A stretch of DNA of 64,000 nt from a virus: positions 186,001-250,000 of IMG/VR virus record IMGVR_UViG_3300023174_000038; one strand, 5' to 3'. Each line of letters begins with the position of its first letter. Positions within the stretch are counted from its first letter, which is position 1. The position numbers were made by a program, and so were the translations under genes. The notes below the pieces were generated by a model. It saw nothing but the letters and a program-made list of their open reading frames with translations, was not told the origin of the DNA and did no database searches. Below are positions 48,053 to 55,740 of this stretch, piece by piece.

Positions 48053-48277
48053 TTAGGCTACTTTTGAATCCATCATTTCTGCTAAGATAAACTTGGCAAT
48101 ATTCAATTGTTTACGTACGGCCTCAGAGCGGCCCATAGCACCCAATTCCTGAGCATCAGAAAGAATGCCCATTACGACCATTTCCAGACCAGAAAACTGT
48201 GCGGTAATACTTTCCATGTACTGTTTACGGATGTCCTGTTCTGTCATTCCGTAGCAGTTAGTTTCAAAATTAGTCAT
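48053..48277 (-). CDS. hypothetical helical protein, 74 aa
   Basis: All-helical (QYMESITAQFSGLEMVVMGILSDAQ...RKQLNIAKFILAEMM), a conserved small phage type. Own module promoter. Confidence 0.65.
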   Translation of the reverse strand: MTNFETNCYGMTEQDIRKQYMESITAQFSGLEMVVMGILSDAQELGAMGRSEAVRKQLNIAKFILAEMMDSKVA

Positions 48278-48307
48278 TGCAAGCTCCTTTAATCAATCAA
48301 TACATGT

Positions 48308-48336
48308 ATTATAGACCCAAAACCATTTATTGTCAA
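48308..48336 (-). promoter_or_regulatory. sigma70-type promoter of the repeated module
   Basis: - strand TTGACAATAAATGGTTTTGG..TATAAT (48313-48308); the TGA stop of 48333-48599 is inside TTGACA. Confidence 0.85.
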
Positions 48337-48599
48337 ATTTTGTATGAGCAATAACCACGGATTTTGCTTTGTTTATTGGTGTAGCTTTCATTGAATTTGA
48401 CTTCATAGCCCTTAGCTTTAAGAGCCGTCATTAGTGTTGACAGGTCACAGTCTTCCTCAAGGAAAGCATTAGTACCATTTTGGTAACTGTAAGGGGTGAT
48501 CTTATCAGCGATACCAAGACTAACCAACTTTGCTTTGGGGAAACGTGCCCATGCATGTCCGGGGTCACCAAATACTTTGATAGAGATTTTCTTTGTCAT
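48333..48599 (-). CDS. hypothetical protein, 88 aa
   Basis: A small alpha/beta protein (DPGHAWARFPKAKLVSLGI...DCDLSTLMTALKAKGYEVKFNE). Similar small proteins occur in other phages. Own module promoter. Confidence 0.65.
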   Translation of the reverse strand: MTKKISIKVFGDPGHAWARFPKAKLVSLGIADKITPYSYQNGTNAFLEEDCDLSTLMTALKAKGYEVKFNESYTNKQSKIRGYCSYKI

Positions 48600-48632
48600 T
48601 GCATAGTCCTTTATTTAACTGTCTAAGATTCT

Positions 48633-48661
48633 ATTGTAGCACAATGTCCATTTATTGTCAA
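48633..48661 (-). promoter_or_regulatory. sigma70-type promoter of the repeated module
   Basis: - strand TTGACAATAAATGGACATTG..TACAAT (48638-48633), leader GAATCTTAGACAGTTAAATAAAGGAC; stop of the upstream gene inside TTGACA. Confidence 0.85.
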
Positions 48662-49185
48662 ATTTCCCAATTATAGGGACATAACGCTAGTTGACGAAAA
48701 GACCGAAATCTAAAGTTTTCAAATTTTTTAATATTGTCTTTTTTAATATTGTAAGAATATGTAATTAATCCACAATTCTTTTTATTATGCATTGTAATAT
48801 GTTTACTCCAAAAGCTTTTGGGTAAGAAATAATACATTAAAGAATCGGTGTGCGGGTTGTAAACTATAACTCTTAATCCACCTTGTTTAAGTGTACCGGC
48901 AGATGTGACTACACTATGTACTGCACCTGTAAAACTAGTGTTTGATGTACCTGAAGAATTAACACCAATACTAGCTGTTTTACTATCGGTACCATCTGAA
49001 AAATCACAATGGCTACCATCAATAAATTTATAAGATCCTACTGCCGCAAAACTTTCCTCTATTAACCTAGTAACGTTAAACATATCAGGATTCTTGTAAG
49101 CCCAATTACACAAGTCCTGACTGCGTTTGAATGCAGGGTGATATTTGAAAATTACTTCACGGAACAATACTGCATTTTTAGACAT
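48658..49185 (-). CDS. hypothetical protein, 175 aa, nuclease-like features
   Basis: The central part (FSDGTDSKTASIGVNSSG...LKQGGLRVIVYNPHTDSLMYYFLP) has a D-x-x-D-x-K strand pattern that recalls some restriction-type nucleases, but the match is weak. The ends are basic and aromatic. Own promoter (49219-49247). Treat as unknown. Confidence 0.6.
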   Translation of the reverse strand: MSKNAVLFREVIFKYHPAFKRSQDLCNWAYKNPDMFNVTRLIEESFAAVGSYKFIDGSHCDFSDGTDSKTASIGVNSSGTSNTSFTGAVHSVVTSAGTLKQGGLRVIVYNPHTDSLMYYFLPKSFWSKHITMHNKKNCGLITYSYNIKKDNIKKFENFRFRSFRQLALCPYNWEI

Positions 49186-49218
49186 AAAAAATTCCTATTA
49201 AAGTTACAATCAGATGTA

Positions 49219-49247
49219 AGTTTAACAGGAATTCAGTTTATTGTCAA
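49219..49247 (-). promoter_or_regulatory. sigma70-type promoter, weak -10
   Basis: - strand TTGACAATAAA at 49247 down, spacer 17, TAAACT (49224-49219). Confidence 0.55.
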
Positions 49248-49251
49248 ATTA

Positions 49252-49845
49252 TTAACTGTTGCGTTTTTGCAACACACTATCAGCTAGGCCATATGCTACG
49301 GCCTCACTTGCACTCATAAAAAAGTCACGTTCCATGTCTTTTGCAAGTTCCTCAAACGTCTTTCCAGCACTATTGTGGTCAACATAGATTTGTGTTAGTG
49401 ACTTTTTCATAGCCAGTATCTCTTTAACTTGAATCTCCATATCAGTAGCTTGACCACGGGCACCACCACTTGGTTGATGAATCATATGTCGTGCATTAGG
49501 TAGAATACTACGTTTACCTTTTGCACCTGCTTGACCTAACAAACTACCCATTGAACAGGCCTGACCCATAACAATTGTTTGAACATCGGGTCTAATAAAT
49601 TGCATACAATCATAGATTGCCATACCAGCTGTTACTGAGCCACCTGGACTATTAACATAGAGGCTAATGTCTTTATCTGAATCTTCGCTTTCCAAATATA
49701 GTAGTTGTGCAACGATTAGATTTGCCATTTGGTCATGTACTTCACCTTCAAGTAAAATTACACGGTCTTTTAACAGACGACTATAAATGTCATAACTACG
49801 TTCACCTTTACTTGTTTGTTCTAATACCATTGGGACTAAGCTCAT
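49252..49845 (-). CDS. clpP: ATP-dependent Clp protease proteolytic subunit
   Basis: The 197-aa protein matches bacterial ClpP throughout: [15 protein letters not shown], catalytic Ser98 in [10 protein letters not shown], His123 in MIHQPSGG, and Asp174 in MERDFFMSA. Fourteen subunits form the chamber that ClpX feeds. The N-terminal residues that bind the ATPase ([23 protein letters not shown]) are kept. The phage also encodes ClpX with a ClpP-docking IGF loop and ClpS. Confidence 0.95.
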   Translation of the reverse strand: MSLVPMVLEQTSKGERSYDIYSRLLKDRVILLEGEVHDQMANLIVAQLLYLESEDSDKDISLYVNSPGGSVTAGMAIYDCMQFIRPDVQTIVMGQACSMGSLLGQAGAKGKRSILPNARHMIHQPSGGARGQATDMEIQVKEILAMKKSLTQIYVDHNSAGKTFEELAKDMERDFFMSASEAVAYGLADSVLQKRNS

Positions 49846-49869
49846 ATTGTTTCCTTCTTTAAAAATATT

Positions 49870-49898
49870 TTGCGATAAATACTTAATGGTGCTATAAT
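49870..49898 (+). promoter_or_regulatory. sigma70-type promoter
   Basis: TTGCGATAAAT, 17-bp spacer ending GGTGC, TATAAT (49893-49898); resembles the repeated module with a weaker -35. Serves the gene at 49931. Confidence 0.65.
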
Positions 49899-49930
49899 TA
49901 GCACTTCATTAACTCTTTGAGATATTATAC

Positions 49931-51007
49931 ATGAGATATACTGAATTTACAAGAACTTTGGTTGAAGCTGTTGACCAAATTAAAACTGTTACCAAACATG
50001 ATGTGGAACAGACTTTGCGTAAAGCTGGGTATGAAGATTTCAAAATCAACGGCAATAAAATCAACGTTTTGGTACAGATACCTGATGGTGCAAAGAAAGC
50101 TGAATTTCGCAATGATATCTTACAAGAAGTATTGGCTGTACTCAAAAAAGCATATCCACAAGATGGGGTAGAGTATTCAAGTGATCCTGGTATTAGTAGT
50201 TTGGGTGGTATAATATTTGCTAATAGTCCTGTACAAGTTGTTGTAAAAGACAGTGGTAAACAGGGTGAAAAAAGTGCTGGTGTAGCTAACGAAATAGAAT
50301 TAGCTAGTATTATTCAATCAGTAGTTGAAACATATGGTTCAGCTAATGTAACATTTGTTGATCCACGTGGTAAGAAGATGACCATTAAGAACTGCATAAA
50401 TGTTGACGTTGCAGGGCGTGATACAGGTGGACGCAAAAAAGCTGACGTAGTGTTACAAAGTCCTAAAGGATTCTTGCCAATTAGTATTAAGAAATTAGAT
50501 GCTGATATGTGGGAAAGTGCTGACAATTTGTTTGGTCAACGTGCCCGTAGTATCTTAGATAGTTTGGTAAAGAACGGTGATGTTAAACTTAATAAGATTG
50601 GCGAACGCAAGTCAAAAACAGGAAGTGTTCCTGTATATGAATTAAGTAAAGAGATTGTTATGGAGCCTACTGAAGAAGAAGCATTAAATGCAATCTTTGG
50701 TAGTGATTTAAATCCTAAAGGTGGAATTGTTATTCAGACCTTTAAGCCAGAGCATTTTGTACAAGATGGTGCTACTGTAACTGTTGATGCACATGCTGTT
50801 ATTACTAGTGCAGCCGATATACCAGAAAGTCATTTAATGGTTTGGTTGTTACGTAATGATAGTACACGTAATGGTGGTAGTTTAGGTGTTGCTGGTATTC
50901 GTCCCTTAGGAGTTACATTAACTCGCGGTATAGGTAAGAAGGGTACAAAAGATGTTATCTTAGTGGATCAACACGGTAACGTAGTTAAGAATCCAAATAT
51001 CAAATAA
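49931..51007 (+). CDS. predicted PD-(D/E)xK nuclease, possibly virion-packaged
   Basis: The 358-aa protein has a restriction-fold-like core: a conserved Glu in GVANEIELASIIQS, then KADVVLQ and LPISIKKLDADMWESAD, fitting E...D...x-x-K. The N-terminus MRYTEFTRT-LVE-A looks like a capsid-targeting leader with an L-x-E cleavage site. If packaged, it could attack host DNA or act in DNA processing. The catalytic assignment is from pattern only. Confidence 0.6.
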   Translation: MRYTEFTRTLVEAVDQIKTVTKHDVEQTLRKAGYEDFKINGNKINVLVQIPDGAKKAEFRNDILQEVLAVLKKAYPQDGVEYSSDPGISSLGGIIFANSPVQVVVKDSGKQGEKSAGVANEIELASIIQSVVETYGSANVTFVDPRGKKMTIKNCINVDVAGRDTGGRKKADVVLQSPKGFLPISIKKLDADMWESADNLFGQRARSILDSLVKNGDVKLNKIGERKSKTGSVPVYELSKEIVMEPTEEEALNAIFGSDLNPKGGIVIQTFKPEHFVQDGATVTVDAHAVITSAADIPESHLMVWLLRNDSTRNGGSLGVAGIRPLGVTLTRGIGKKGTKDVILVDQHGNVVKNPNIK

Positions 51008-51499
51008 TTAACATTTATCAAAACGTTGATGTTTAAACCAACGTTTACGACCGTGTCCTAATTTCAATGAAATTCCATGTTTGGCTAACCTTTCACGATG
51101 TGCGTAAAAGCTAGGACCATGACTCATTATTCTGTCCTTACCCTCACGTTCACGTTTTTCCCCGTCAATATCCCATTGATATTGATGAACCATTTCATGT
51201 GCTAGAGTAGTGATTAACCATTGTTTACAGAACCATTTGTCCATAAGACGGATTTTACAATAGGTTTTACGATATTTGACTATTTCATAACTAGCAAAGC
51301 ACATGCCCCAGTATTTTCTACAGCGGGCCGTAACCTCAATTTCAGGCATGTTCAACTTATTGTTAAAGCATGCCTGATTGATTATTTTATATAGTTCTAT
51401 TACTTCAGCTACATTTGTTCGGTAGCTTAGACGTTTTTGGTAACCGATACTTGGTAGCGGTTCACGCATTAGTTTGGAAAGTTCGGATTTTTTTGTCAT
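51008..51499 (-). CDS. SprT-like zinc metalloprotease
   Basis: The 163-aa protein has HEMVHQYQ (HExxH) in the middle, a third zinc His in SHGPSFYAHRERLAKHG, and the WGMCFASYE region usual for SprT/Spartan. SprT-like proteases are linked to DNA-protein crosslink repair. Leaderless start behind ATAAATA. Confidence 0.85.
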   Translation of the reverse strand: MTKKSELSKLMREPLPSIGYQKRLSYRTNVAEVIELYKIINQACFNNKLNMPEIEVTARCRKYWGMCFASYEIVKYRKTYCKIRLMDKWFCKQWLITTLAHEMVHQYQWDIDGEKREREGKDRIMSHGPSFYAHRERLAKHGISLKLGHGRKRWFKHQRFDKC

Positions 51500-51503
51500 A
51501 CTG

Positions 51504-51510
51504 TATTTAT
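51504..51510 (-). promoter_or_regulatory. late-type promoter box ATAAATA, leaderless position
   Basis: ATAAATA, then CAGT, then ATG at 51499. Confidence 0.55.
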
Positions 51511-51571
51511 TGTAGCAGGAACCTGTAATCTAACAATATATTAGGAAAAATAACCAATTTGTCGTCCGTGA

Positions 51572-51578
51572 GTAAATA
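51572..51578 (+). promoter_or_regulatory. late-type promoter box GTAAATA with leader
   Basis: GTAAATA 19 nt before the ATG at 51598, with AGGAG between. Confidence 0.35.
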
Positions 51579-51597
51579 TATGTTTAGGAGAAATTAA

Positions 51598-51924
51598 ATG
51601 GAAATTATTATAGGATTGGTCATTTTGGCCGGGGTATCTTGGTTTTTTATTATGCGTAACGGTAAGAAAATAGAAGTTGCGGCACCTTATAAGGTAGAAA
51701 CACCTGCTCCAGTATCAGAGCCAGTTAAGGTTGAGGAAACTAAAGTTGAAGTAATCCCTGCGGGAACTGAAGCTTCGGTTGCGGCACCGGTTAAAAAGGC
51801 ACCTGCTAAGCCAAAAGCGGCAGCAAAACCTAAGGCAACTGCTAAAACAGCTACAGCCAAAGAGCCTGCTAAAACTACTAAAGCTAAAGCACCTGCTAAG
51901 CCAAAAGTTACAGTAGCAAAATAA
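51598..51924 (+). CDS. membrane-anchored histone H1-like Lys/Ala/Pro-rich protein
   Basis: The 108-aa protein has one N-terminal transmembrane helix (IIIGLVILAGVSWFFIM), a Glu/Val/Pro linker, and a tail of KAPAKPKAAAKPKA-type repeats like the C-terminus of eukaryotic H1 or bacterial AlgP/HctB. The tail would face the cytoplasm and bind nucleic acid, tethering DNA or RNA to the membrane. This is inference from composition. Confidence 0.65.
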   Translation: MEIIIGLVILAGVSWFFIMRNGKKIEVAAPYKVETPAPVSEPVKVEETKVEVIPAGTEASVAAPVKKAPAKPKAAAKPKATAKTATAKEPAKTTKAKAPAKPKVTVAK

Positions 51925-51939
51925 CTACTGATTTGATTA

Positions 51940-52632
51940 ATGAAAATAGGATTTGATGTAATCAGTGACTTAAATCTTGTACCAGAAGAACAATTCAACT
52001 GGGAAGGGAAAGCAACAAGTCTCTATTGTATTATAGCAGGTAACATCAGTAATGATTTACGTACTATACATCAAATCCTATTACATTTATCACGTTTTTA
52101 TCAAGGTGTGTTCTACACCGCAGGAACATTAGAATATGAAGGTGTATCACATATACCATCACGTACTACTGAACTTTTTAATATATGTAAAAATATACGC
52201 AATGTAGCATATTTACATAATCATGTAGTTATAATAGATGGGATTGCTATTGTAGGTACAAATGGTTGGTATAACACTAATCTGTCTCATTCTTTATTAA
52301 CTCTATCCGATATAGAAAATGAACGTTATGAAGATATAGGATATCTAAGTAACACCTTAGAAAAATTACAATTACACTTAGATGTAACAAAAATTCTAAT
52401 TGTTAGTCATTCCGCTCCCAGTTTTGATTTACTATTTGGGGAAGAATCGGATGACATATATACAATCCCCCCTTTGAAATTAACATTAATTAAAGACCTA
52501 GAGGGTAAGGTAACTCATTGGGTATACGGTGATTACAATAAAACCGTTGATATTGTAATGGACAATGTTAATTACATTAACAACAGTTATTATAAAAGAA
52601 ACCCTTATTGGGCTAAAAGAATAGAAATTTAG
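51940..52632 (+). CDS. degenerate metallophosphoesterase-like protein (pseudoenzyme)
   Basis: The 230-aa protein keeps the order and spacing of calcineurin-like phosphoesterases but has lost the metal ligands: SDLN instead of SDLH (Asn12), AGN instead of SGD (Asn35), AGTLEY instead of AGNHEF (62-67), and YGDYN in place of GHMH. SHSAPS is retained. The reading frame is intact and the gene is not decayed, so a binding role is more likely than catalysis. The active relative is at 45320-46168. Confidence 0.7.
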   Translation: MKIGFDVISDLNLVPEEQFNWEGKATSLYCIIAGNISNDLRTIHQILLHLSRFYQGVFYTAGTLEYEGVSHIPSRTTELFNICKNIRNVAYLHNHVVIIDGIAIVGTNGWYNTNLSHSLLTLSDIENERYEDIGYLSNTLEKLQLHLDVTKILIVSHSAPSFDLLFGEESDDIYTIPPLKLTLIKDLEGKVTHWVYGDYNKTVDIVMDNVNYINNSYYKRNPYWAKRIEI

Positions 52633-52937
52633 TTAGTTTCTGACTCTACTTTAACTTGTAGAGGATAACCTTGACTACGTGCAGATACCGTTACTTCAAT
52701 TCCTTTTTGTTCAGCAATTTCGTAAGGTAAAACAGCAACAACTGCACTGCCGTTACTATGTATGTTCTCAGTAATATGTGCAGCCGTGTCATCAGTATAA
52801 TTGAAATATTCAATTAAACTACTTACAACAAATTCCATACTTGTTACTTCATCATTCAAATAAATGATTTTGAATAATGGGGGTTCCGTCAAATTCAAGT
52901 TAGGTTTGATTGTGGTTTTGATTTCTGTTTTAGACAT
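52629..52937 (-). CDS. clpS: ATP-dependent Clp protease adaptor ClpS
   Basis: The 102-aa protein has PPLFKIIYLNDEVTSMEFVVSSLIEYFN, then a helix with AAHITENIHSNGSAVVAV and EIAEQKGIEVTVSAR, matching ClpS. ClpS carries N-end-rule substrates to ClpA and inhibits ssrA-substrate use by ClpAP. No ClpA is in the window, so it must act on the host ClpA or adapt ClpX. It overlaps the convergent gene by 4 nt. Confidence 0.92.
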   Translation of the reverse strand: MSKTEIKTTIKPNLNLTEPPLFKIIYLNDEVTSMEFVVSSLIEYFNYTDDTAAHITENIHSNGSAVVAVLPYEIAEQKGIEVTVSARSQGYPLQVKVESETN

Positions 52938-52999
52938 AGTATTATATTAGTTATGTGTGTGAGTTGCCCCACACACTTATTTATAGAAGTTTTATTATA

Positions 53000-53449
53000 T
53001 TACTTAGTGTAAGTTATTGCAATAGATTTCGGCTTCTTCTCTTCAGGAATCTTACGTTCCAAATATACAGAAAGAATTCCGTTTTTTACTTCAGCATGTA
53101 TCACTTCAACATGTTCCGCTAATGGGAATGTTTGTGTGAAGTCTCTGCTACTTAAACCTCTATGTAAATATTCATAGTTAAGCATTTCTTCACGAACCTT
53201 AGATCCAGATATAATTAATGCATTATTATCTAATTTTATATCTACTTCGTTCTCTCCAAACCCTGCTACAGCGACCTCAATAGTGACAGTCTCCTCGCCA
53301 GTTTTTATAACGTTATGTGGTGGATAATTAGTATTTGTTTGTCCAGCCGTTAGACGCATTAATTCATCTAACATAGAATCAAATCCTATTCCAAATTTGT
53401 GAATTGATGGAATATCAATAGCACGAAGGGTTAATGTTTTTGTTGTCAT
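53000..53449 (-). CDS. small heat-shock protein (Hsp20/IbpA type)
   Basis: The 149-aa protein has an alpha-crystallin domain from about residue 45 to 135: TVTIEVAVAGFGENEVDIKLDNN, LHRGLSSRDFTQTFPLAEHVEV and NGILSVYLERKIPEE. The N-terminal arm (GIGFDSMLDELMRL) resembles IbpA. It holds unfolding proteins for DnaK. AGGAG precedes the ATG and a stable hairpin (53481-53508) lies upstream. Confidence 0.93.
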   Translation of the reverse strand: MTTKTLTLRAIDIPSIHKFGIGFDSMLDELMRLTAGQTNTNYPPHNVIKTGEETVTIEVAVAGFGENEVDIKLDNNALIISGSKVREEMLNYEYLHRGLSSRDFTQTFPLAEHVEVIHAEVKNGILSVYLERKIPEEKKPKSIAITYTK

Positions 53450-53480
53450 GTTTTTCTCCTAATAAGCAAGTTATGACGAT

Positions 53481-53514
53481 ATCGGGCCCGCCGAATGCGG
53501 CACCCGATTTTTTT
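53481..53514 (+). terminator. hairpin with T run on the + strand, between dnaK and hsp20
   Basis: ATCGGG...CCCGAT encloses an inner CCGC/GCGG stem; T7 follows on the + strand only. Both flanking genes run leftward, so it would stop antisense transcription into dnaK, or act as a leader structure of hsp20. Confidence 0.6.
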
Positions 53515-53517
53515 AAG

Positions 53518-55413
53518 TTAAATTGATTCTTTAACTTCTGCATCAACTACATTGTCATCAGACTTTTGTGATTGAGATGCCTCTTTAGCTTTTTGTTCCT
53601 CTTCGGATTTAACCTTAGTAATAGGACCAATAGCTTCATATAGTTCTTTAACCTTGTTGTCAATGGCTTCAACATCGGTTCCGGCTAATGCAACTTCTAG
53701 TGCATCAATAGCATTAGATGCTTTTTCTTTTTCTTCGGCTGACACTTTGTCACCGTATTTTTCATAATCTTTACGGAAACTATTTAATGTTGATTCACCA
53801 CTATTTTTTGTTTGAATGAACTTAACTTGTTTAGCATCAGATTCAGCATTCGCTTCAGCTTCATCAACCATCTGTTGAATTTCTCTTTCAGATAATCCTG
53901 AATCAGATTTGATTGTAATCTTATTCTCTTTACCAGTACCTTTGTCTCTAGCACTTACATTAAGAATACCATTAGCATCAATATCTAATGTAACTTCAAT
54001 TTGCGGGACACCTCGCATTGCAGGAGGAATACCCTCTAAATTAAATTCACCCAATGACTTGTTATATGTAAACAAATCACGTTCACCTTGTGCAACTTTA
54101 ATAGTTACGGCTGGCTGATTGTCATCTGCTGTACTGAATACTTGACTATGTTTAGTTGGAATAGTTGTATTCTTTTTAATTAATTTAGTGAATACACCAC
54201 CTGAGGTTTCAATACCTAAGCTTAATGGTGTTACATCTAGTAACAATACGTCGGTACGTTCACCGGCTAATACACTACCTTGAAGTGCCGCACCTGCTGC
54301 CACTGCTTCATCTGGGTTAACATCTTTACGTGGTTGTTTACCAAATAACGCTTCAACCGTTTCCTGTACCTTAGGCATACGTGTCATACCACCAACAAGA
54401 ATAACCTCATCAATATCAGATGTAGATACACCTGCATCTTTCATGGCTTGCTTGCATGGCTGAATACTACGTTGGATTAATTCATCTACCAATGATTCTA
54501 ATTTGGCACGACTTAATTTAACATTTAAATGTTTAGGACCACTAGCATCTGCTGTAATATAAGGTAAGTTAACATCTGTTTGTGCTGAACTTGACAATTC
54601 AATTTTAGCCTTTTCAGCCGCTTCTTTTAAGCGTTGTAGTGCTAGCATATCTTTCTTAAGGTCAACCGCATTGTCTTTCTTAAATTCATCAACCAAGTAA
54701 TCCATGATACGTTGGTCAAAGTCTTCACCACCTAAGAATGTATCACCATTAGTTGATAATACTTCAATTTGAGTTTCACCTTCAACGTCTGCTAATTCAA
54801 TGATAGATACATCAAATGTACCACCACCTAAGTCATAGACAGCAATCTTACGATCCTTCTTGTCTTGTTTGTCTACGCCATATGCTAACGCAGCCGCTGT
54901 GGGTTCGTTGATAATACGCAATACTTCTAAACCAGCAATGCGTCCTGCATCTTTAGTAGCTTGTCTTTGACTGTCATTGAAGTAAGCTGGTACTGTAATA
55001 ACTGCTTGAGTAACTGTTGTACCCAAATAGTCTTCCGCAGTCTTTTTCATTTTGCGTAGTACTTCAGCACTGATTTGTGGTGGGGCTAATTTTTGTCCGT
55101 TTACTTCTACCCATGCATCACTATTCTCGTTTTTAACGATTTTATATGGCATTAAATCAATATCTTTTTGAACAGCGTTTTCTGTGAACTTACGTCCAAT
55201 TAATCGCTTGGCAGCATAGATAGTGTTTTTTGGGTTTGTAACTGATTGACGTTTGGCACTTGCACCTACTAGAATCTCATCATTGGCATAGGCAACGATT
55301 GAGGGTGTAGTTCTTGTACCTTCACTATTTTCAATTATTTTGGGAATTCCGTTTTCAATAACGGCTACACAGGAATTTGTGGTTCCGAGATCTATTCCAA
55401 TTACTTTGCTCAT
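53518..55413 (-). CDS. dnaK: chaperone DnaK (Hsp70)
   Basis: The 631-aa protein is full length. The ATPase domain has [34 protein letters not shown] and [11 protein letters not shown]; the substrate domain has the usual [11 protein letters not shown] linker; the tail ends in a VVDAEVKE-type motif. The chosen start at 55413 has AAAGGAGA directly upstream; the frame is open to 55464. No GrpE is in the window; the J-domain protein at 11457-12035 may partner it. Phage-encoded DnaK is rare. Confidence 0.97.
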   Translation of the reverse strand: MSKVIGIDLGTTNSCVAVIENGIPKIIENSEGTRTTPSIVAYANDEILVGASAKRQSVTNPKNTIYAAKRLIGRKFTENAVQKDIDLMPYKIVKNENSDAWVEVNGQKLAPPQISAEVLRKMKKTAEDYLGTTVTQAVITVPAYFNDSQRQATKDAGRIAGLEVLRIINEPTAAALAYGVDKQDKKDRKIAVYDLGGGTFDVSIIELADVEGETQIEVLSTNGDTFLGGEDFDQRIMDYLVDEFKKDNAVDLKKDMLALQRLKEAAEKAKIELSSSAQTDVNLPYITADASGPKHLNVKLSRAKLESLVDELIQRSIQPCKQAMKDAGVSTSDIDEVILVGGMTRMPKVQETVEALFGKQPRKDVNPDEAVAAGAALQGSVLAGERTDVLLLDVTPLSLGIETSGGVFTKLIKKNTTIPTKHSQVFSTADDNQPAVTIKVAQGERDLFTYNKSLGEFNLEGIPPAMRGVPQIEVTLDIDANGILNVSARDKGTGKENKITIKSDSGLSEREIQQMVDEAEANAESDAKQVKFIQTKNSGESTLNSFRKDYEKYGDKVSAEEKEKASNAIDALEVALAGTDVEAIDNKVKELYEAIGPITKVKSEEEQKAKEASQSQKSDDNVVDAEVKESI

Positions 55414-55521
55414 TGTTTTCTCCTTTGTAAAGCAAGATTTTTTCTCTATAGACCCGTTAGGCATCTATAGAAAAGTATTTATTATACTAGATTGTGTAAA
55501 GAAATATATTATTTAGGGAAA

Positions 55522-55740
55522 TTAATACAACTTTTTAGGCAATTGCTGGTCACGCAAATATTTGTCCCAACGTCTTTTAGCCTGACTTTTAGCTAGTTTA
55601 CGTTTAACTGTAGGTTTCACAAATTCTTGTCGGTCACGGGTTTCTTGTAAAGTACCATAATCTGTAATCATTTTCTTGAACTTACGTAAGGCCTTTTCTG
55701 TATTTCCGTCATTAACTAAAACTTTGCGTCCTCTAATCAT
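55522..55740 (-). CDS. rpsU: ribosomal protein S21
   Basis: The 72-aa basic protein has the S21 pattern: RGRKVLVNDGNTEKALRKFKKM and a C-terminal Lys/Arg-rich helix (KRKLAKSQAKRRWDKYLRD). S21 helps the 30S subunit bind mRNA initiation regions. Phages are known to encode S21, thought to redirect ribosomes toward phage mRNA. It overlaps clpX by 4 nt. Confidence 0.93.
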   Translation of the reverse strand: MIRGRKVLVNDGNTEKALRKFKKMITDYGTLQETRDRQEFVKPTVKRKLAKSQAKRRWDKYLRDQQLPKKLY

